From positions 48,544-112,543 of the forward strand of contig JARGFM010000001.1 in the NCBI GenBank assembly GCA_029210725.1: a DNA stretch of 64,000 bases, written 5' to 3'. The stretch comes from Bacteroidales bacterium (GTDB lineage Bacteria; Bacteroidota; Bacteroidia; Bacteroidales; GCA-2748055). Every line of letters starts with the position of its first letter. Position 1 is the first letter of the stretch. The position numbers and the translations under genes were made by a program. Of this stretch, positions 25,888 through 36,320 are shown piece by piece. Under the pieces are notes generated by a model, which did not search any database, was not told where the DNA came from, and saw only the letters and a program-made list of their open reading frames with translations.

Positions 25888-27555
25888 ATGAGGACCAGGA
25901 GAGACAGACTGATTATTTTTCTGCCATTGATTGTCAGTATTGCCCTGATTATCGGAATCCTGCTGGGTAACTGGATAACCGGGATACGTATCAGGGGCAT
26001 TGTATCTGACGAAATAAGTAATCAGAGGTTTTCAATCCGCCCCGGCAACAACTCGGGATCGGGTTTTTCACTGACACCCAAAGGGAATAAAATCACTTCG
26101 GCTCTGCAATATATTCTCAGCGAATATGTGGATACTGTCAGCATGCCCAAGCTGAACGAATCGGTGATCCCTTCCCTGGTGGATAACCTTGATCCACATT
26201 CCATCTATATACCTGCCAGCGAATTCCAAAAGTTTTCGGAACCCCTGATGGGCAATTTCAGCGGAATCGGTGTCTCCTTTAATATGACCGACGATACGGT
26301 GGCCATCATCAACACCATACCCAACGGTCCCTCCGAAATGGTGGGGATCCTGGCAGGCGACCGGATAATCATGGTGGATGATTCCGTGGTCGCCGGGGTA
26401 AATATTCCCAGCGACGACATCGTCAAGATGCTGAAAGGGCCGAAAAATACCGTCGTGAAGGTCACCATACACCGCAGGGGTGAAAAAGCTCCTCTCGAAT
26501 TCGAAATCACCCGGGACGACATCCCCATCTACAGTGTGGATGTGGCCTATAAGGTCAATGAAAATACCGGGTATATCAAGATCAGTCAGTTTGCTCAAAC
26601 CACCTACCATGAATTTATGCAGGCTGTGGAGAAGCTGAAAACCCAGGGTGTGGAGAAGCTGATTATCGACCTTCGCAGAAACGGTGGGGGGATCATGGAA
26701 GCATCTACCATGATCGCCGACCAGTTTCTGGAAGAGGGACAATTGATTGTGTATACCGAAGGACGGGCCCGGCCCAGAGAAAACGATTATGCCACTTCCA
26801 GGGGAATCCTCAAAAACGACAAAGTCGTGGTATTGATAGACGAATCCAGTGCTTCGGCCAGTGAGATCCTGGCAGGTGCCATCCAGGATAATGACCGGGG
26901 ACTGGTGATCGGCCGGAGGTCTTTTGGGAAAGGCCTGGTGCAGGAGGAAATGCGCTTTTCAGATGGCTCTGCCATCCGCCTGACTGTTGCCCGCTATTAT
27001 ACCCCCACGGGCAGGAGTATTCAGCGCTCTTACGAAAACGGCAAAGAGGACTATTATCATGATTTTGCCGATCGCTGGATGCGCGGGGAGCTGGAGCATC
27101 AGGACAGCATTAAATTCGATGATGCGCAAAAGTTCGTGACTCCCGGTGGAAAGATTGTTTACGGCGGAGGCGGGATTATGCCGGATGTTTTTGTTCCGGT
27201 TGATACTTCGGGCTCTTCGGAATACTACAATAAGGTCCGGAACCTGGGACTGATGTACCGTTTCGCCTTCTACTACACAGACCTTCACAGGTCCTCGCTG
27301 GATCAGTTTACCCAGGCCGGGGAGATTGAAAGCTATCTGGACGAGCAGGACCTGTTGCCCCAGTTCATCTCTTATGCCAGCGGGAAAGGGGTTCAGCCCG
27401 ATTATGAGGATATCAGGATTTCCAAACTGGTCCTTTTAAAGACCATCAAAGCTTATGTGGCCAGAAACCTTATAGACAATGAGGGATTCTATCCCATCAT
27501 TGCAGATATTGACCAGACCCTGAAAGTGGCCATAGATACCATTGCCAGTCTCTGA
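25888..27555 (+). CDS. C-terminal processing peptidase (S41) with PDZ domain
   Basis: The 555-residue protein has an N-terminal membrane anchor (residues about 8-31), a PDZ domain (about 100-205, GIGVSFNMTDDTVAIINTIP) and the S41 protease core. The Ser323 of SSASASEIL and Lys348 of RRSFGKGLVQ are spaced 25 residues, as in Tsp, and form the Ser-Lys dyad. Family members trim C-termini of periplasmic proteins. A 190-residue C-terminal region follows the protease domain. A purine-rich GGGAGGGA lies just before the ATG, an unusually clear Shine-Dalgarno for this phylum. Confidence 0.92.
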   Translation: MRTRRDRLIIFLPLIVSIALIIGILLGNWITGIRIRGIVSDEISNQRFSIRPGNNSGSGFSLTPKGNKITSALQYILSEYVDTVSMPKLNESVIPSLVDNLDPHSIYIPASEFQKFSEPLMGNFSGIGVSFNMTDDTVAIINTIPNGPSEMVGILAGDRIIMVDDSVVAGVNIPSDDIVKMLKGPKNTVVKVTIHRRGEKAPLEFEITRDDIPIYSVDVAYKVNENTGYIKISQFAQTTYHEFMQAVEKLKTQGVEKLIIDLRRNGGGIMEASTMIADQFLEEGQLIVYTEGRARPRENDYATSRGILKNDKVVVLIDESSASASEILAGAIQDNDRGLVIGRRSFGKGLVQEEMRFSDGSAIRLTVARYYTPTGRSIQRSYENGKEDYYHDFADRWMRGELEHQDSIKFDDAQKFVTPGGKIVYGGGGIMPDVFVPVDTSGSSEYYNKVRNLGLMYRFAFYYTDLHRSSLDQFTQAGEIESYLDEQDLLPQFISYASGKGVQPDYEDIRISKLVLLKTIKAYVARNLIDNEGFYPIIADIDQTLKVAIDTIASL

Positions 27556-27638
27556 GTCCCCTCCGTTAAACCTTCACGCCTTATGACTGTCAAAGAGGCA
27601 AATGCAAGAGCAATTTGTCTTACTAAATATTACTTATT

Positions 27639-28148
27639 ATGAAAACAAACTATATAAAATCAGCAGGAGTATTGTTACTGGGACTCCTGATGCTAAGCAC
27701 CGTGAATGCCCAGTCGGCCCGTCAGGGTGGACGAGGACAAGGAGCCTTTGGCGATGGAGACTTTTACGGCCGCTGGCATGCCATGCTTGATCTTACACAA
27801 GAACAAGAGGAACAGATGACAACTCTGTGCACCGAGCACTTCAAAGCCATGACACCCTTGCGAAACAAGCTGGCCGAATCGAAAGCCAGGGAACGTACGC
27901 TGCTTTCGGAGGAAAATGTGGATCTGACCGCCGTCAACAAAAGCATTGACGAACAGACCGATCTGATGAACAGCATGAGAAAACTTCAGGCAAAACACCA
28001 GCTTGCAGTTAAAAACATTCTTAGCGATGAGCAGTTAATGAAGCTGCAGCAAGGCAGAAAATTTGCTCAGCGCGATGGCTTCCATGGAAAAGGCAGCCAC
28101 CGGGGAGGCAGAGATGCCGGTCCCGGCAGAGGCTACAGAGGAATTTAG
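27639..28148 (+). CDS. Spy/LTxxQ-type periplasmic protein
   Basis: The 169-residue protein has a signal peptide (MKTNYIKSAGVLLLGLLML...VNAQ) and a helical body with the LTxxQ motif (LDLTQEQEEQM near residue 50) and a second ILSDEQLMKL near 130. The C-terminus is Gly/Arg/His-rich (GKGSHRGGRDAGPGRGYRG). Spy/CpxP relatives bind unfolded proteins or sense envelope stress and metals. Placement after the Ctp protease suggests envelope quality control, but that is inference. Confidence 0.75.
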   Translation: MKTNYIKSAGVLLLGLLMLSTVNAQSARQGGRGQGAFGDGDFYGRWHAMLDLTQEQEEQMTTLCTEHFKAMTPLRNKLAESKARERTLLSEENVDLTAVNKSIDEQTDLMNSMRKLQAKHQLAVKNILSDEQLMKLQQGRKFAQRDGFHGKGSHRGGRDAGPGRGYRGI

Positions 28149-28170
28149 GCTTAGTGAATACAAGCAATTC

Positions 28171-28220
28171 AGGACCTGTCGAATTTGATCCTTGAAGATC
28201 ATAAGCGGCAGGTCCTTTTT
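28171..28220 (+). terminator. Terminator between the Spy-like gene and the convergent hydrolase
   Basis: AGGACCTG (28171-28178) pairs with CAGGTCCT (28209-28216) and is followed by a T-run. The inner part GATC...GATC may form a second small hairpin. The reverse strand lacks an equally good T-tract. Confidence 0.75.
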
Positions 28221-29034
28221 ATTTTTGCCCGGGCTTCAGGGTAATCGTTTCCAGTATCTCCAGGAAAGCCCGGACCACGGGTCCAGGCTCTTCCAGAAAG
28301 CCCAGATGACCACTTTCTTCCAAACGCAGCACCCGGGCATGAGGTGCCAGGGAGACCAGTTTTTCAAAAAGCTCCGCCGGAATATAATTATCCTTCATCC
28401 CCCCGATCAGCAACAGGGGTAAAGGAAGATTTTGAAGCACCGCGGTCCGGTCCGGCCTCTCCTTCATCCCGTTCAGCAGGGCAATAATACCCAGATCCGG
28501 ACAATGAAGTGCCATTTGTTTCAGGCGGTCCACTTCCCCGGATAGTCTGTCCAGATTCTCCGAAGCAAATGCCTTGGGAATATTGACCATTACGATCTGT
28601 CTCTTCTTTCCGCAGAGTACCAGACTGATCTCCCGGTCCCGATTCTCCCGCTTTTCTTCCGTGTCGGCAAAAGGGGTCGAGTGAAGCAGTGCATAAGCAG
28701 ACAGACGATCGCTGTATAATTGGGCAAAGGCCATGGTTACATAGCCTCCCATGGAGTGCCCGGCAACAAATGCCCGGGGGATCCCTTCCTCATCCAGAAT
28801 GGTCCTGACAGCTTCTGCAAGCTCATCCATGCTGTGTATCTTTCCCCAGCTTTCCGAGCTGCCATGTCCGGGAAGATCGGGAACGACAAACCGGAAGCCC
28901 TCCGGAAACATATCCATAAAGGGCTGCCAAATCCTTCCATTCTCCAGATAACCATGTATCAGTACCATACAGGGGCCCACTCCAGAATCGGAGTAGAACA
29001 GGTCAATCCCTTTATACCTGATTTGCTTCTCCAT
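28219..29034 (-). CDS. Alpha/beta hydrolase
   Basis: The 271-residue protein has the alpha/beta hydrolase plan: oxyanion-hole HGYLENGRIW near 27, LPGHGSS near 54, nucleophile Ser94 in AGHSMGGY, a late Asp (GGMKDNYIP) and catalytic His in ESGHLGFLE. It is cytosolic, with no signal. The substrate is not deducible. It lies six bases downstream of a Xaa-Pro aminopeptidase gene on the same strand and is likely cotranscribed with it. Confidence 0.85.
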   Translation of the reverse strand: MEKQIRYKGIDLFYSDSGVGPCMVLIHGYLENGRIWQPFMDMFPEGFRFVVPDLPGHGSSESWGKIHSMDELAEAVRTILDEEGIPRAFVAGHSMGGYVTMAFAQLYSDRLSAYALLHSTPFADTEEKRENRDREISLVLCGKKRQIVMVNIPKAFASENLDRLSGEVDRLKQMALHCPDLGIIALLNGMKERPDRTAVLQNLPLPLLLIGGMKDNYIPAELFEKLVSLAPHARVLRLEESGHLGFLEEPGPVVRAFLEILETITLKPGQK

Positions 29035-29040
29035 GCCTTC

Positions 29041-30294
29041 TTAAGATGCCTGGTTCATCAGATCTTCGATTTCATCCGCTTCCATGGGAATATCTTCCAT
29101 CAAATCGACCGGACCTTTTTCAGTAATCAATATATCATTTTCCAGCCGGATTCCCACACCCTCTTCCGCTATGTATATGGCAGGTTCACAGCTAAACACC
29201 ATCCCAGGTTCAAAAGGATGGAGACGGTCGAAAGGATCATGCACATCCAACCCCATGGAATGAGAGGTGCCATGCATAAAATAGTTCTTCCAGAGTGGCT
29301 CGGTACCCTGGTGAGATGCCACATCGTCCCGGGAGTAGAGTCCCAGTGAGATATGTTCCTCCTCCCACAATTCACCTGTCGCCTGTTGAAAATCGGCCAT
29401 CAAGGTTCCCGGCATCATCAGGTCCCTGGCCTGCCGGAACACCCTTAATACGGCATCGTAGAGCTGCCTCTGCCGAGGGGTGAAGCGTCCGTTCACCGGG
29501 ATGGTACGTGAACAGTCGGAAGCATAGTAATTGACCTCTGCTCCGAAGTCCATCAGCAAGAGTTCTCCATCTCTGCAGATACAGTTGTTCTTGACATAAT
29601 GCAGAACCAGCGCGTTTTTACCACTGGCCACAATCGGTTCAAAAGCATGCCCCTCTGCTCCTCTTCCGATAAACTCGCCGATAATCTCTGCCTCCACCTG
29701 ATATTCGTACATCCCCGGTTCCAGCTTTCGCAGAACTCTCAGAAAGGCCGACCTGGTGATCGAAACCGCATTTTTTATAACAGCAATCTCTTCGGGCTGC
29801 TTAATCATTCTCAGACTCTGAAGCAGGGGAGCCAGAGCTTTTGTCCGGGGATACTGGTTTTTGCCGGCCTCCTCTTCCTCGCCGGTCAGATGATCGGTAT
29901 AGACCAGTGTTTCATCCCCGATTAAAAGCTGAAGGTAAGCATCGCGCTCATCCAGCCAGCGCACCTGTCCGATTCCTGAAAGTGCCCGGAGCTGTTCCGG
30001 GCCCGGACGGCGTCCCGTCCACAACTCCGATTTCAGGGTAGGTCTTTCAATAAAAAGAATCTCCCTGAGAACAGGGTCCGGAAAATCCGGCGCAAAGAGA
30101 AAGAAACTTTTATCCTGGCTGATCCCGGTCAGGTAAAAAAAGTCTGAGCGTTGCCTGAAAGGATAGGCCTGGTCGCCATTTCTCAACTTCCTTTCACCCG
30201 ACCTGATCAGGGCCACAGCACCCGGCAGCATCAACCGGGACAGCCTGAGCCTGTTGTTTATGAATAAATAAGAAGTAACAGGATTTGATTTCAT
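29041..30294 (-). CDS. Xaa-Pro aminopeptidase (M24B), first copy
   Basis: The 417-residue protein has the aminopeptidase P N-terminal domain (about 1-150) and the metal-binding creatinase fold. Metal ligands lie in LLMDFGAEVNYYASDCSRT (two Asp), HGTSHSMGLDVHD (His), FSCEPAIYI (Glu) and GIRLENDILIT (Glu). It removes an N-terminal residue before proline. A paralogue lies at 33943-35331, on the other side of the sdh operon and in the same direction. Confidence 0.9.
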   Translation of the reverse strand: MKSNPVTSYLFINNRLRLSRLMLPGAVALIRSGERKLRNGDQAYPFRQRSDFFYLTGISQDKSFFLFAPDFPDPVLREILFIERPTLKSELWTGRRPGPEQLRALSGIGQVRWLDERDAYLQLLIGDETLVYTDHLTGEEEEAGKNQYPRTKALAPLLQSLRMIKQPEEIAVIKNAVSITRSAFLRVLRKLEPGMYEYQVEAEIIGEFIGRGAEGHAFEPIVASGKNALVLHYVKNNCICRDGELLLMDFGAEVNYYASDCSRTIPVNGRFTPRQRQLYDAVLRVFRQARDLMMPGTLMADFQQATGELWEEEHISLGLYSRDDVASHQGTEPLWKNYFMHGTSHSMGLDVHDPFDRLHPFEPGMVFSCEPAIYIAEEGVGIRLENDILITEKGPVDLMEDIPMEADEIEDLMNQAS

Positions 30295-30377
30295 CCGATA
30301 CCCAGGGCTTTACTTTAGAAGGTGTTTAAACTGCTGTAGGAAATGCTACACACCCTTTTACAAGAATCAGAAAATCT

Positions 30378-30385
30378 TATATTTG
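30378..30385 (+). promoter_or_regulatory. Possible -7 box before sdhC
   Basis: TATATTTG matches TAnnTTTG and lies 46 bases before the sdhC ATG. No clear -33 element was seen. Confidence 0.45.
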
Positions 30386-30431
30386 TTGACTACCCTTTGC
30401 AATTTAAGTAACTTATTTTAATTGTAATCAT

Positions 30432-31097
30432 ATGTCCGGAATATTAACCTCTTCCATTGGAAAGAAACTTTTAATGTCGCTTGCCGGAATTTTCCTCATT
30501 GTATTCCTGCTGGTTCATATGGGGATCAATCTCCTGGTTATCATCTATGAAGACCCCATGGTCTACAACAAAGCAGCCCACTTTATGAGCTCAAATATCC
30601 TGATAAAGATCTTTGAGATCATCTTATTCGGAGGTTTTCTGCTGCATATCATCTATGCCCTTATTCTTCAGATTCAGAACTGGATTGCAAGACCCAGTCG
30701 GTACAACAAAGCTAACTACTCAAACACCTCCTTCTTTTCGAAATTCATGATCCATACGGCGGCCATTACCCTGGTCTTCCTGGTGATCCATTTCCTGGAC
30801 TTCTATATCAAAGCCAAATTCGGCCATGCCACCGAGATCATAGTGGACGGAGTTGCTTACCACGATTTTGCATCGGAAATTGTAGATAAATTTAAAGTGC
30901 TGCCCTTTGTAATCTTCTATATAGCAGCCTTTATTTTCCTGGGATTCCACTTGATTCACGGTTTCCAGTCGGCCTTTAAAACCCTTGGGATGGACCACAG
31001 GAAATACACCCCGGCGGTCCAGGTACTGGCCATTATTTACACGGTCTTTGTGGTGGCCGGTTACTCGCTCATCCCGGTGATCATCTACTTTCAATAA
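30432..31097 (+). CDS. sdhC: Succinate dehydrogenase/fumarate reductase cytochrome b subunit
   Basis: The 221-residue membrane protein has five hydrophobic segments and His residues at HMGIN, HIIYAL, HTAAIT, HFLDF and HLIHGF that fit a di-haem B-type anchor. It holds the quinone site and anchors the A and B subunits. The first gene of sdhCAB, it ends 18 bases before the flavoprotein gene. Confidence 0.92.
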   Translation: MSGILTSSIGKKLLMSLAGIFLIVFLLVHMGINLLVIIYEDPMVYNKAAHFMSSNILIKIFEIILFGGFLLHIIYALILQIQNWIARPSRYNKANYSNTSFFSKFMIHTAAITLVFLVIHFLDFYIKAKFGHATEIIVDGVAYHDFASEIVDKFKVLPFVIFYIAAFIFLGFHLIHGFQSAFKTLGMDHRKYTPAVQVLAIIYTVFVVAGYSLIPVIIYFQ

Positions 31098-31115
31098 TAA
31101 TAACAATAACCCGAT

Positions 31116-33056
31116 ATGCTTAAGCTACAATCGAAGATCCCTGAAGGACCCCTGGCTGAGAAATGGTCCAACTACAAATCCAACCAGAACCTGGTCAACC
31201 CGGCCAACAAAAGAAAACTGGATGTGATTGTAATCGGGACGGGCCTGGCTGGTGCCGCAGCAGCAGCCTCCATGGCGGAGATGGGATTTAAAGTGAAATC
31301 CTTCTGCTACCAGGACAGCTCCAGGCGTGCTCACAGTATTGCGGCCCAGGGCGGCATCAATGCAGCAAAGAATTATCAGAATGACGGTGACAGCATCTAC
31401 CGGCTTTTTTTCGACACCATCAAAGGCGGGGATTACCGCTCCCGGGAAGCCAATGTTTACCGGCTCGCTGAAGTGAGCAACGAAATCATAGATCAGTGCG
31501 TGGCCCAGGGGGTGCCCTTTGCCAGGGAATATGGAGGAACACTGGATAACCGCTCTTTTGGAGGCGCCCTGGTTTCCAGGACTTTTTATGCGCGTGGCCA
31601 GACCGGTCAGCAGCTTCTTCTTGGAGCTTACCAGGCCCTGAGCAGACAGGTGAAAAAGGGAAACGTGGAGATGTATCCCCGGATGGAAATGTTTAACCTG
31701 GTGATTGTCGATGGAAAAGCGCGCGGAATTATCGCCCGCGATGTGATCACCGGCAAACTGGAACGTTTCAGTGCCCATGCGGTGGTGCTGGCTTCCGGTG
31801 GCTACGGAAATGTGTACTTTCTCTCCACCATGGCCATGGGAGCCAATGTTACCGCCGCCTGGCAGTGTTATAAAAAAGGGGCCTTCTTCGGGAATCCCAG
31901 TTTTGTCCAGATCCACCCCACCTGCATACCGGTGCACGGGGAATACCAGTCCAAGCTTACACTGATGAGCGAAAGTCTGCGGAACGACGGGCGCATCTGG
32001 GTGCCTAAAAAGCTGGAAGATGCGAAACGTCTGCAGAATGGTGAGATTGGAGGAGCTGATATACCGGAGGAAGACCGGGATTACTACCTGGAGAGGCGAT
32101 ACCCGGCCTTCGGGAACCTGGTGCCCAGGGATGTGGCCTCACGTGCAGCGAAGGAACGCTGTGATGCAGGCTTTGGAGTAAATGAAACCGGGCTGGCCGT
32201 ATTCCTGGATTTCAGAGATGCCATTCAGCGGCTGGGTAAGGATGTCATTGAGGCCAAATATGGCAACCTGTTCCAGATGTATGAGAAAATCACGGATCAT
32301 AATCCCTATGAAGTCCCCATGATGATCTATCCGGCCATTCACTACGCCATGGGCGGGATCTGGGTCGATTATGAATTGCAAACCACCATACCCGGACTGT
32401 TTGCCACCGGAGAATCCAATTTCTCCGACCATGGGGCCAACAGGCTCGGGGCCTCGGCTTTGATGCAGGGACTTGCAGACGGATATTTCGTACTGCCCTA
32501 TACCATCCAGAACTTCCTGGCCCATGAAATCAACACCCCCCGCTTTAAAACCGATCTGCCGGAATTTGAGCAGGCGGAAAAGGAGGTTCAGGAGCAACTG
32601 GAAAAGCTGATGGCCGTGAAAGGGACCATGAGTGTGGATACCCTCCATAAAAAACTTGGACACATCATGTGGAATTATGTGGGGATGGCCAGGAACAAGG
32701 AGGGACTGGAGAAAGCCATCCTGGAAATTGCAGACCTGAAGAAAGAATTCTGGAACAACGTGAATATCCCGGGTGAGCTGAACGATTTGAACGTGGAGTT
32801 GCAAAAGGCCAGCCGCCTGGCCGATTTTATAGAGCTCGGCGACCTGATGGCCAGGGATGCCCTGAACAGGGAGGAGTCCTGCGGGGGTCATTTCCGGGAG
32901 GAATACCAGACCGGAGAAGGAGAGGCCCTGCGTAATGACAAGGACTTTACTTATGTGGCTGCCTGGGAGTATAAGGGAGAGGACAAAGAGCATGTACTCC
33001 ATAAAGAGCCCCTGAAATTTGAATACATCGAAGTCAAACAAAGGAATTATAAATAA
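31116..33056 (+). CDS. sdhA: Succinate dehydrogenase/fumarate reductase flavoprotein subunit
   Basis: The 646-residue flavoprotein has the dinucleotide fold [19 protein letters not shown], the FAD-attachment motif [17 protein letters not shown] with the flavinylated His, the active-site HPTCIP region and [21 protein letters not shown]. It interconverts succinate and fumarate. The B-type arrangement in this phylum can work in either direction, so respiration or fumarate reduction cannot be decided here. Confidence 0.95.
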   Translation: MLKLQSKIPEGPLAEKWSNYKSNQNLVNPANKRKLDVIVIGTGLAGAAAAASMAEMGFKVKSFCYQDSSRRAHSIAAQGGINAAKNYQNDGDSIYRLFFDTIKGGDYRSREANVYRLAEVSNEIIDQCVAQGVPFAREYGGTLDNRSFGGALVSRTFYARGQTGQQLLLGAYQALSRQVKKGNVEMYPRMEMFNLVIVDGKARGIIARDVITGKLERFSAHAVVLASGGYGNVYFLSTMAMGANVTAAWQCYKKGAFFGNPSFVQIHPTCIPVHGEYQSKLTLMSESLRNDGRIWVPKKLEDAKRLQNGEIGGADIPEEDRDYYLERRYPAFGNLVPRDVASRAAKERCDAGFGVNETGLAVFLDFRDAIQRLGKDVIEAKYGNLFQMYEKITDHNPYEVPMMIYPAIHYAMGGIWVDYELQTTIPGLFATGESNFSDHGANRLGASALMQGLADGYFVLPYTIQNFLAHEINTPRFKTDLPEFEQAEKEVQEQLEKLMAVKGTMSVDTLHKKLGHIMWNYVGMARNKEGLEKAILEIADLKKEFWNNVNIPGELNDLNVELQKASRLADFIELGDLMARDALNREESCGGHFREEYQTGEGEALRNDKDFTYVAAWEYKGEDKEHVLHKEPLKFEYIEVKQRNYK

Positions 33057-33069
33057 GAGATAATCTGCC

Positions 33070-33807
33070 ATGAACCTGAAACTGAAAATCTGGCGCCAGA
33101 AGGATCCCAACAGCAGGGGTAATTTTGTGAACTACCAGCTCCAAAATATTTCATCCGACAGCTCCTTCCTGGAAATGCTCGATGTTCTGAACGAAGAGTT
33201 GATCTCCAGGGGTGAAGAACCGGTCATTTATGACCACGACTGCCGGGAGGGGATCTGTGGTGCCTGTGGACTGTATATCAACGGCCGGCCGCACGGCCCC
33301 GACTCCCTGATCACGGTTTGCCAGCTGCATATGCGAAAATTCAGGGATGGCGACACCATTGTCATTGAGCCCTGGAGGGCCAGGGCCTTCCCGGTCATCA
33401 GGGACCTGATGGTGGACCGCAGTGCCTTTGACAAACTGATCCAGGAAGGAGGCTATGTGTCTGTAAATACAGGCAGCGCCCCCGATGCCAACAATATTCC
33501 CATAAAGAAGGAGTATGCCGACCTGGCCATGGATGCCGCCGCCTGCATCGGTTGCGGAGCCTGTGTTGCCGCTTGTAAGAATGCATCAGCCATGCTTTTT
33601 GTGGGCGCCAAAGTATCCCACCTCACCCTGCTGCCGCAGGGCAGGATAGAGGCCAGGGACCGGGTTCGTCATATGGTGGCTAAAATGGATGAACTGGGCT
33701 TTGGGAACTGCACCAATACGGGAGCTTGTGAGGCTGAATGTCCCAAGGGCATCAAGCTCACCAATATAGCCAGGCTGAACAGGGAGTATTACAAAGCGGC
33801 ACTCTGA
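33070..33807 (+). CDS. sdhB: Succinate dehydrogenase/fumarate reductase iron-sulfur subunit
   Basis: The 245-residue protein has the N-terminal [2Fe-2S] ligands in [12 protein letters not shown] and a later Cys in TVCQLH, then [14 protein letters not shown] and [15 protein letters not shown] for the [4Fe-4S] and [3Fe-4S] clusters. It relays electrons between SdhA and quinone. Gene order C-A-B is the usual one in Bacteroidota. Confidence 0.95.
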   Translation: MNLKLKIWRQKDPNSRGNFVNYQLQNISSDSSFLEMLDVLNEELISRGEEPVIYDHDCREGICGACGLYINGRPHGPDSLITVCQLHMRKFRDGDTIVIEPWRARAFPVIRDLMVDRSAFDKLIQEGGYVSVNTGSAPDANNIPIKKEYADLAMDAAACIGCGACVAACKNASAMLFVGAKVSHLTLLPQGRIEARDRVRHMVAKMDELGFGNCTNTGACEAECPKGIKLTNIARLNREYYKAAL

Positions 33808-33942
33808 TCACAACGCAGGCTTCCCTCCTTTTACGTGCAGGAACCCTTGCGATTTATCACTGTGGCATTTTTGCTTGCAGCGCCTACAAAGATTTATGCA
33901 GTAAATGTTTTAAGCGCAAGAGTAAAATTGCCACGGCATTGT

Positions 33943-35331
33943 TTATGAGCTCATGGTTTCCTCCACCTCTTCCACTGTTTTGGGAACGGGTGTGCCCAGT
34001 ACCCTGCTGCCCGACCCGGTAATAAGCACATCGTCTTCGATCCTGACACCGCCAAAGCCCCGGTATTTATCCACCTGATCGTAGTTGATAAAGCGACCAT
34101 GTTTCTGCTCTGCTTTCCACTGATCGATCAGGGCAGGAATAAAGTAGCAGCCGGGCTCATTGGTCACCACAAAACCGGGTTCCAGTTCGCGACCCATCCT
34201 CAGGTAGGCCAGTCCAAACTGATCGCTTCTTTTCACGGAAGAACTATATCCCACATAATTTTCTCCCAATCCTTCCATATCATGAACATCCAGGCCAAGC
34301 ATATGGCCCAGCCCATGCGGAAAAAACAAGGCATGTGCCCCGGCTGATACGGCCTCATCAAGATCCCCTTTCATTAGGCCCAGATCCTGTAATCCCCCTG
34401 CAATGATCCTTGCAGCCATCAGGTGCACTTCCCGGTAGGTACGTCCGGGTATGGAGGCTTTAATGGTTTCGGTATTGGCCTTCAGAACGATGTTATAAAT
34501 ATCTTTCTGCTGGCTGGAGAATTTCCCCCCCACCGGAAAGGTCCTGGTAATATCGCTTGCATAACTTCTGGACGTTTCTGCCCCGGCATCGCAAACCACC
34601 ATCCTCCCCTCCTTCAACTCGTTACCGTGATAATGGTTGTGCAGGGTCTGACCATCCATACTCAGAATGACCGGGAAAGAGACCGGTCCTCCATGGGAGA
34701 GAGCAATCCCTTCGATAGCTCCGGCCAGCTCCCTCTCAAAATTACCCGGGAAGCCCATCTTCATGGCCGTGGTATGCATGATCCAGGCCACATCCACGGC
34801 TTTCTCCATCTCTTCGATCTCGTACTTATCCTTCACGGAACGCAGCTTAACCACCGCTGCGATCAGCTCCCTGGATACCCTTTTCGAAAGCTCTTCATAA
34901 TTCACTTCCATTAAATTCGACAGGCTCAATACCTGATCGCCCCGGTAGGTGGGCAGAAGATGTATTTTCCGGCCCGATTTTCTGACCTCCTTCAGAAAGT
35001 TAGCGAGGTCCTTTACAGATGCCGAGCGGTCAACTCCAATCCTGGCTGCCAGTTCACTGACCGCTGGCTGCTCGCCCATCCATATGATATCATCGATGCC
35101 AAAATCGTTGCCATACAGGATATCCCGGTCATTGTCCACATCGCATACTCCATAAAAACCCGGCCTGCTGATCCCGAAAAAATATAAAAAGCTGCTATCC
35201 TGCCTGAAATGGTAGGTATTCGCCCCGTAATTCATGGCACTCTCCTCGTTTCCCGGAAGCAGGATAACCCCATCCCCAACCAGTGCACGCAACATTTTTC
35301 TTCTCTGCCAGTAAACCTCTTTTGCAAACAT
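33943..35331 (-). CDS. Xaa-Pro aminopeptidase (M24B), second copy
   Basis: The 462-residue protein starts MFAKEVYWQRRKML at ATG 35331; 20 further codons upstream are hydrophobic and A+T-rich and look like leader DNA. The aminopeptidase P N-domain shows YHFRQDSSFLYFFG. Metal ligands lie in VVCDAGAETSRSYASDITRT, HGLGHMLGLDVHD, VVTNEPGCYFI and GVRIEDDVLIT. It is clearly a diverged paralogue of the 29041-30294 product and close to the longer PepP type. The 135 bases downstream to sdhB hold no feature that I can identify. Confidence 0.9.
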   Translation of the reverse strand: MFAKEVYWQRRKMLRALVGDGVILLPGNEESAMNYGANTYHFRQDSSFLYFFGISRPGFYGVCDVDNDRDILYGNDFGIDDIIWMGEQPAVSELAARIGVDRSASVKDLANFLKEVRKSGRKIHLLPTYRGDQVLSLSNLMEVNYEELSKRVSRELIAAVVKLRSVKDKYEIEEMEKAVDVAWIMHTTAMKMGFPGNFERELAGAIEGIALSHGGPVSFPVILSMDGQTLHNHYHGNELKEGRMVVCDAGAETSRSYASDITRTFPVGGKFSSQQKDIYNIVLKANTETIKASIPGRTYREVHLMAARIIAGGLQDLGLMKGDLDEAVSAGAHALFFPHGLGHMLGLDVHDMEGLGENYVGYSSSVKRSDQFGLAYLRMGRELEPGFVVTNEPGCYFIPALIDQWKAEQKHGRFINYDQVDKYRGFGGVRIEDDVLITGSGSRVLGTPVPKTVEEVEETMSS

Positions 35332-35520
35332 ATTGATCCTGTTTTTTGTAATGATAGATATATTAAATAAAAGTAGCCTCATTTTTAACAAACGGCATTA
35401 TTTGAGGAATTAGTTTTCTCGCGAAAAGTGCGGCTTTAAAGCAGAAAGGCTGAAAAACGCTCATTTACGGAGCTTATCCGGGAATTTTGTAACCTTTTAA
35501 TAACCAAAGCGTAAAAAAAT

Positions 35521-35561
35521 GCGAATAGCCTTGCATAGCTTCATTTTATTTATATATTCGC
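35521..35561. promoter_or_regulatory. Inverted repeat upstream of the hypothetical gene
   Basis: GCGAATA (35521-35527) and TATTCGC (35555-35561) are separated by 27 bases within the 275-bp divergent spacer between the peptidase and the next gene. It could be an operator pair. The rest of the spacer shows no recognisable element. Confidence 0.3.
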
Positions 35562-35606
35562 AGTTGAAAAGCCATTTATTAACCCTTGATCAACATTTTT
35601 ACTAAC

Positions 35607-36320
35607 ATGCCCTATCGCCGTTTACCCAATACAGATTCTGCAAGGCTTAAATCCATGAAGTCGGCTTATGATAAAGGAAAAGACCTTCCACCATTTAAAC
35701 TGGCCTTTAGTCCCAATTCCCTAAGGAAGATGCAGGCCTTACTCCCCCAGTTTGAAAATGCCATAAGCGAACACAAGAATTCCCTGAATCTTCATGCGGA
35801 AAAAAACAAAGAGTATCAGAAACGGCTGAAAAAGGTACGCCTGTACATCTCTCATTTTGTTCAGGTGGTAAATCTGGCTATCGTAAGAGGGGACCTGACT
35901 CCGGAAACAAGGAACTATTTCGGGCTGGAAGAGGACGAAAGGAAAATCCCTTCCCTTTCTGCGGAAGAGGACGTGATAAAGTGGGGAGAACAGCTTATTG
36001 AGGGAGAAAGAAAAAGAAGAAACAAGGGCCTGAATCCAATCACCAATCCGACCATTGCTGTTTTGAAGGTTCATTTCGACAAATTTATGGAATATCATAA
36101 CTACCAGAAAAGCCTGAAACTCCGTAATCAGCGCACACAGGAGCAATTGAACGAGCAACGTTCCCTGATCGATGGGGTAATACAGCAAATCTGGAACGAG
36201 GTGGAACATACCTATAACGACCTTCCCGAAGAGATGCGCAGAGAAAAAGCCTCGGAATATGGCCTGGTATATGTGTTCCGCAAGAATGAGTTAGATCATG
36301 CTAGTGTCATGTCAAGATGA
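35607..36320 (+). CDS. Conserved hypothetical protein with IS-altered C-terminus
   Basis: I start at ATG 35607 (MPYRRLPNTDSARLKSMKSAY). The 237-residue protein is highly charged, with a helical N-terminal half including a heptad-like stretch (ISEHKNSLNLHAEKNKEYQKRLKKV) and no membrane segment or signal. I do not recognise a family beyond similarity to a hypothetical common in Bacteroidales. The last codons (VMSR) come from the IS630-like element inserted at CTAG 36301-36304. Without the element the frame would read from Ser into LFQTQQVEDIG and stop inside the 3' end of the convergent protease gene, so only the tail has changed. Confidence 0.6.
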   Translation: MPYRRLPNTDSARLKSMKSAYDKGKDLPPFKLAFSPNSLRKMQALLPQFENAISEHKNSLNLHAEKNKEYQKRLKKVRLYISHFVQVVNLAIVRGDLTPETRNYFGLEEDERKIPSLSAEEDVIKWGEQLIEGERKRRNKGLNPITNPTIAVLKVHFDKFMEYHNYQKSLKLRNQRTQEQLNEQRSLIDGVIQQIWNEVEHTYNDLPEEMRREKASEYGLVYVFRKNELDHASVMSR

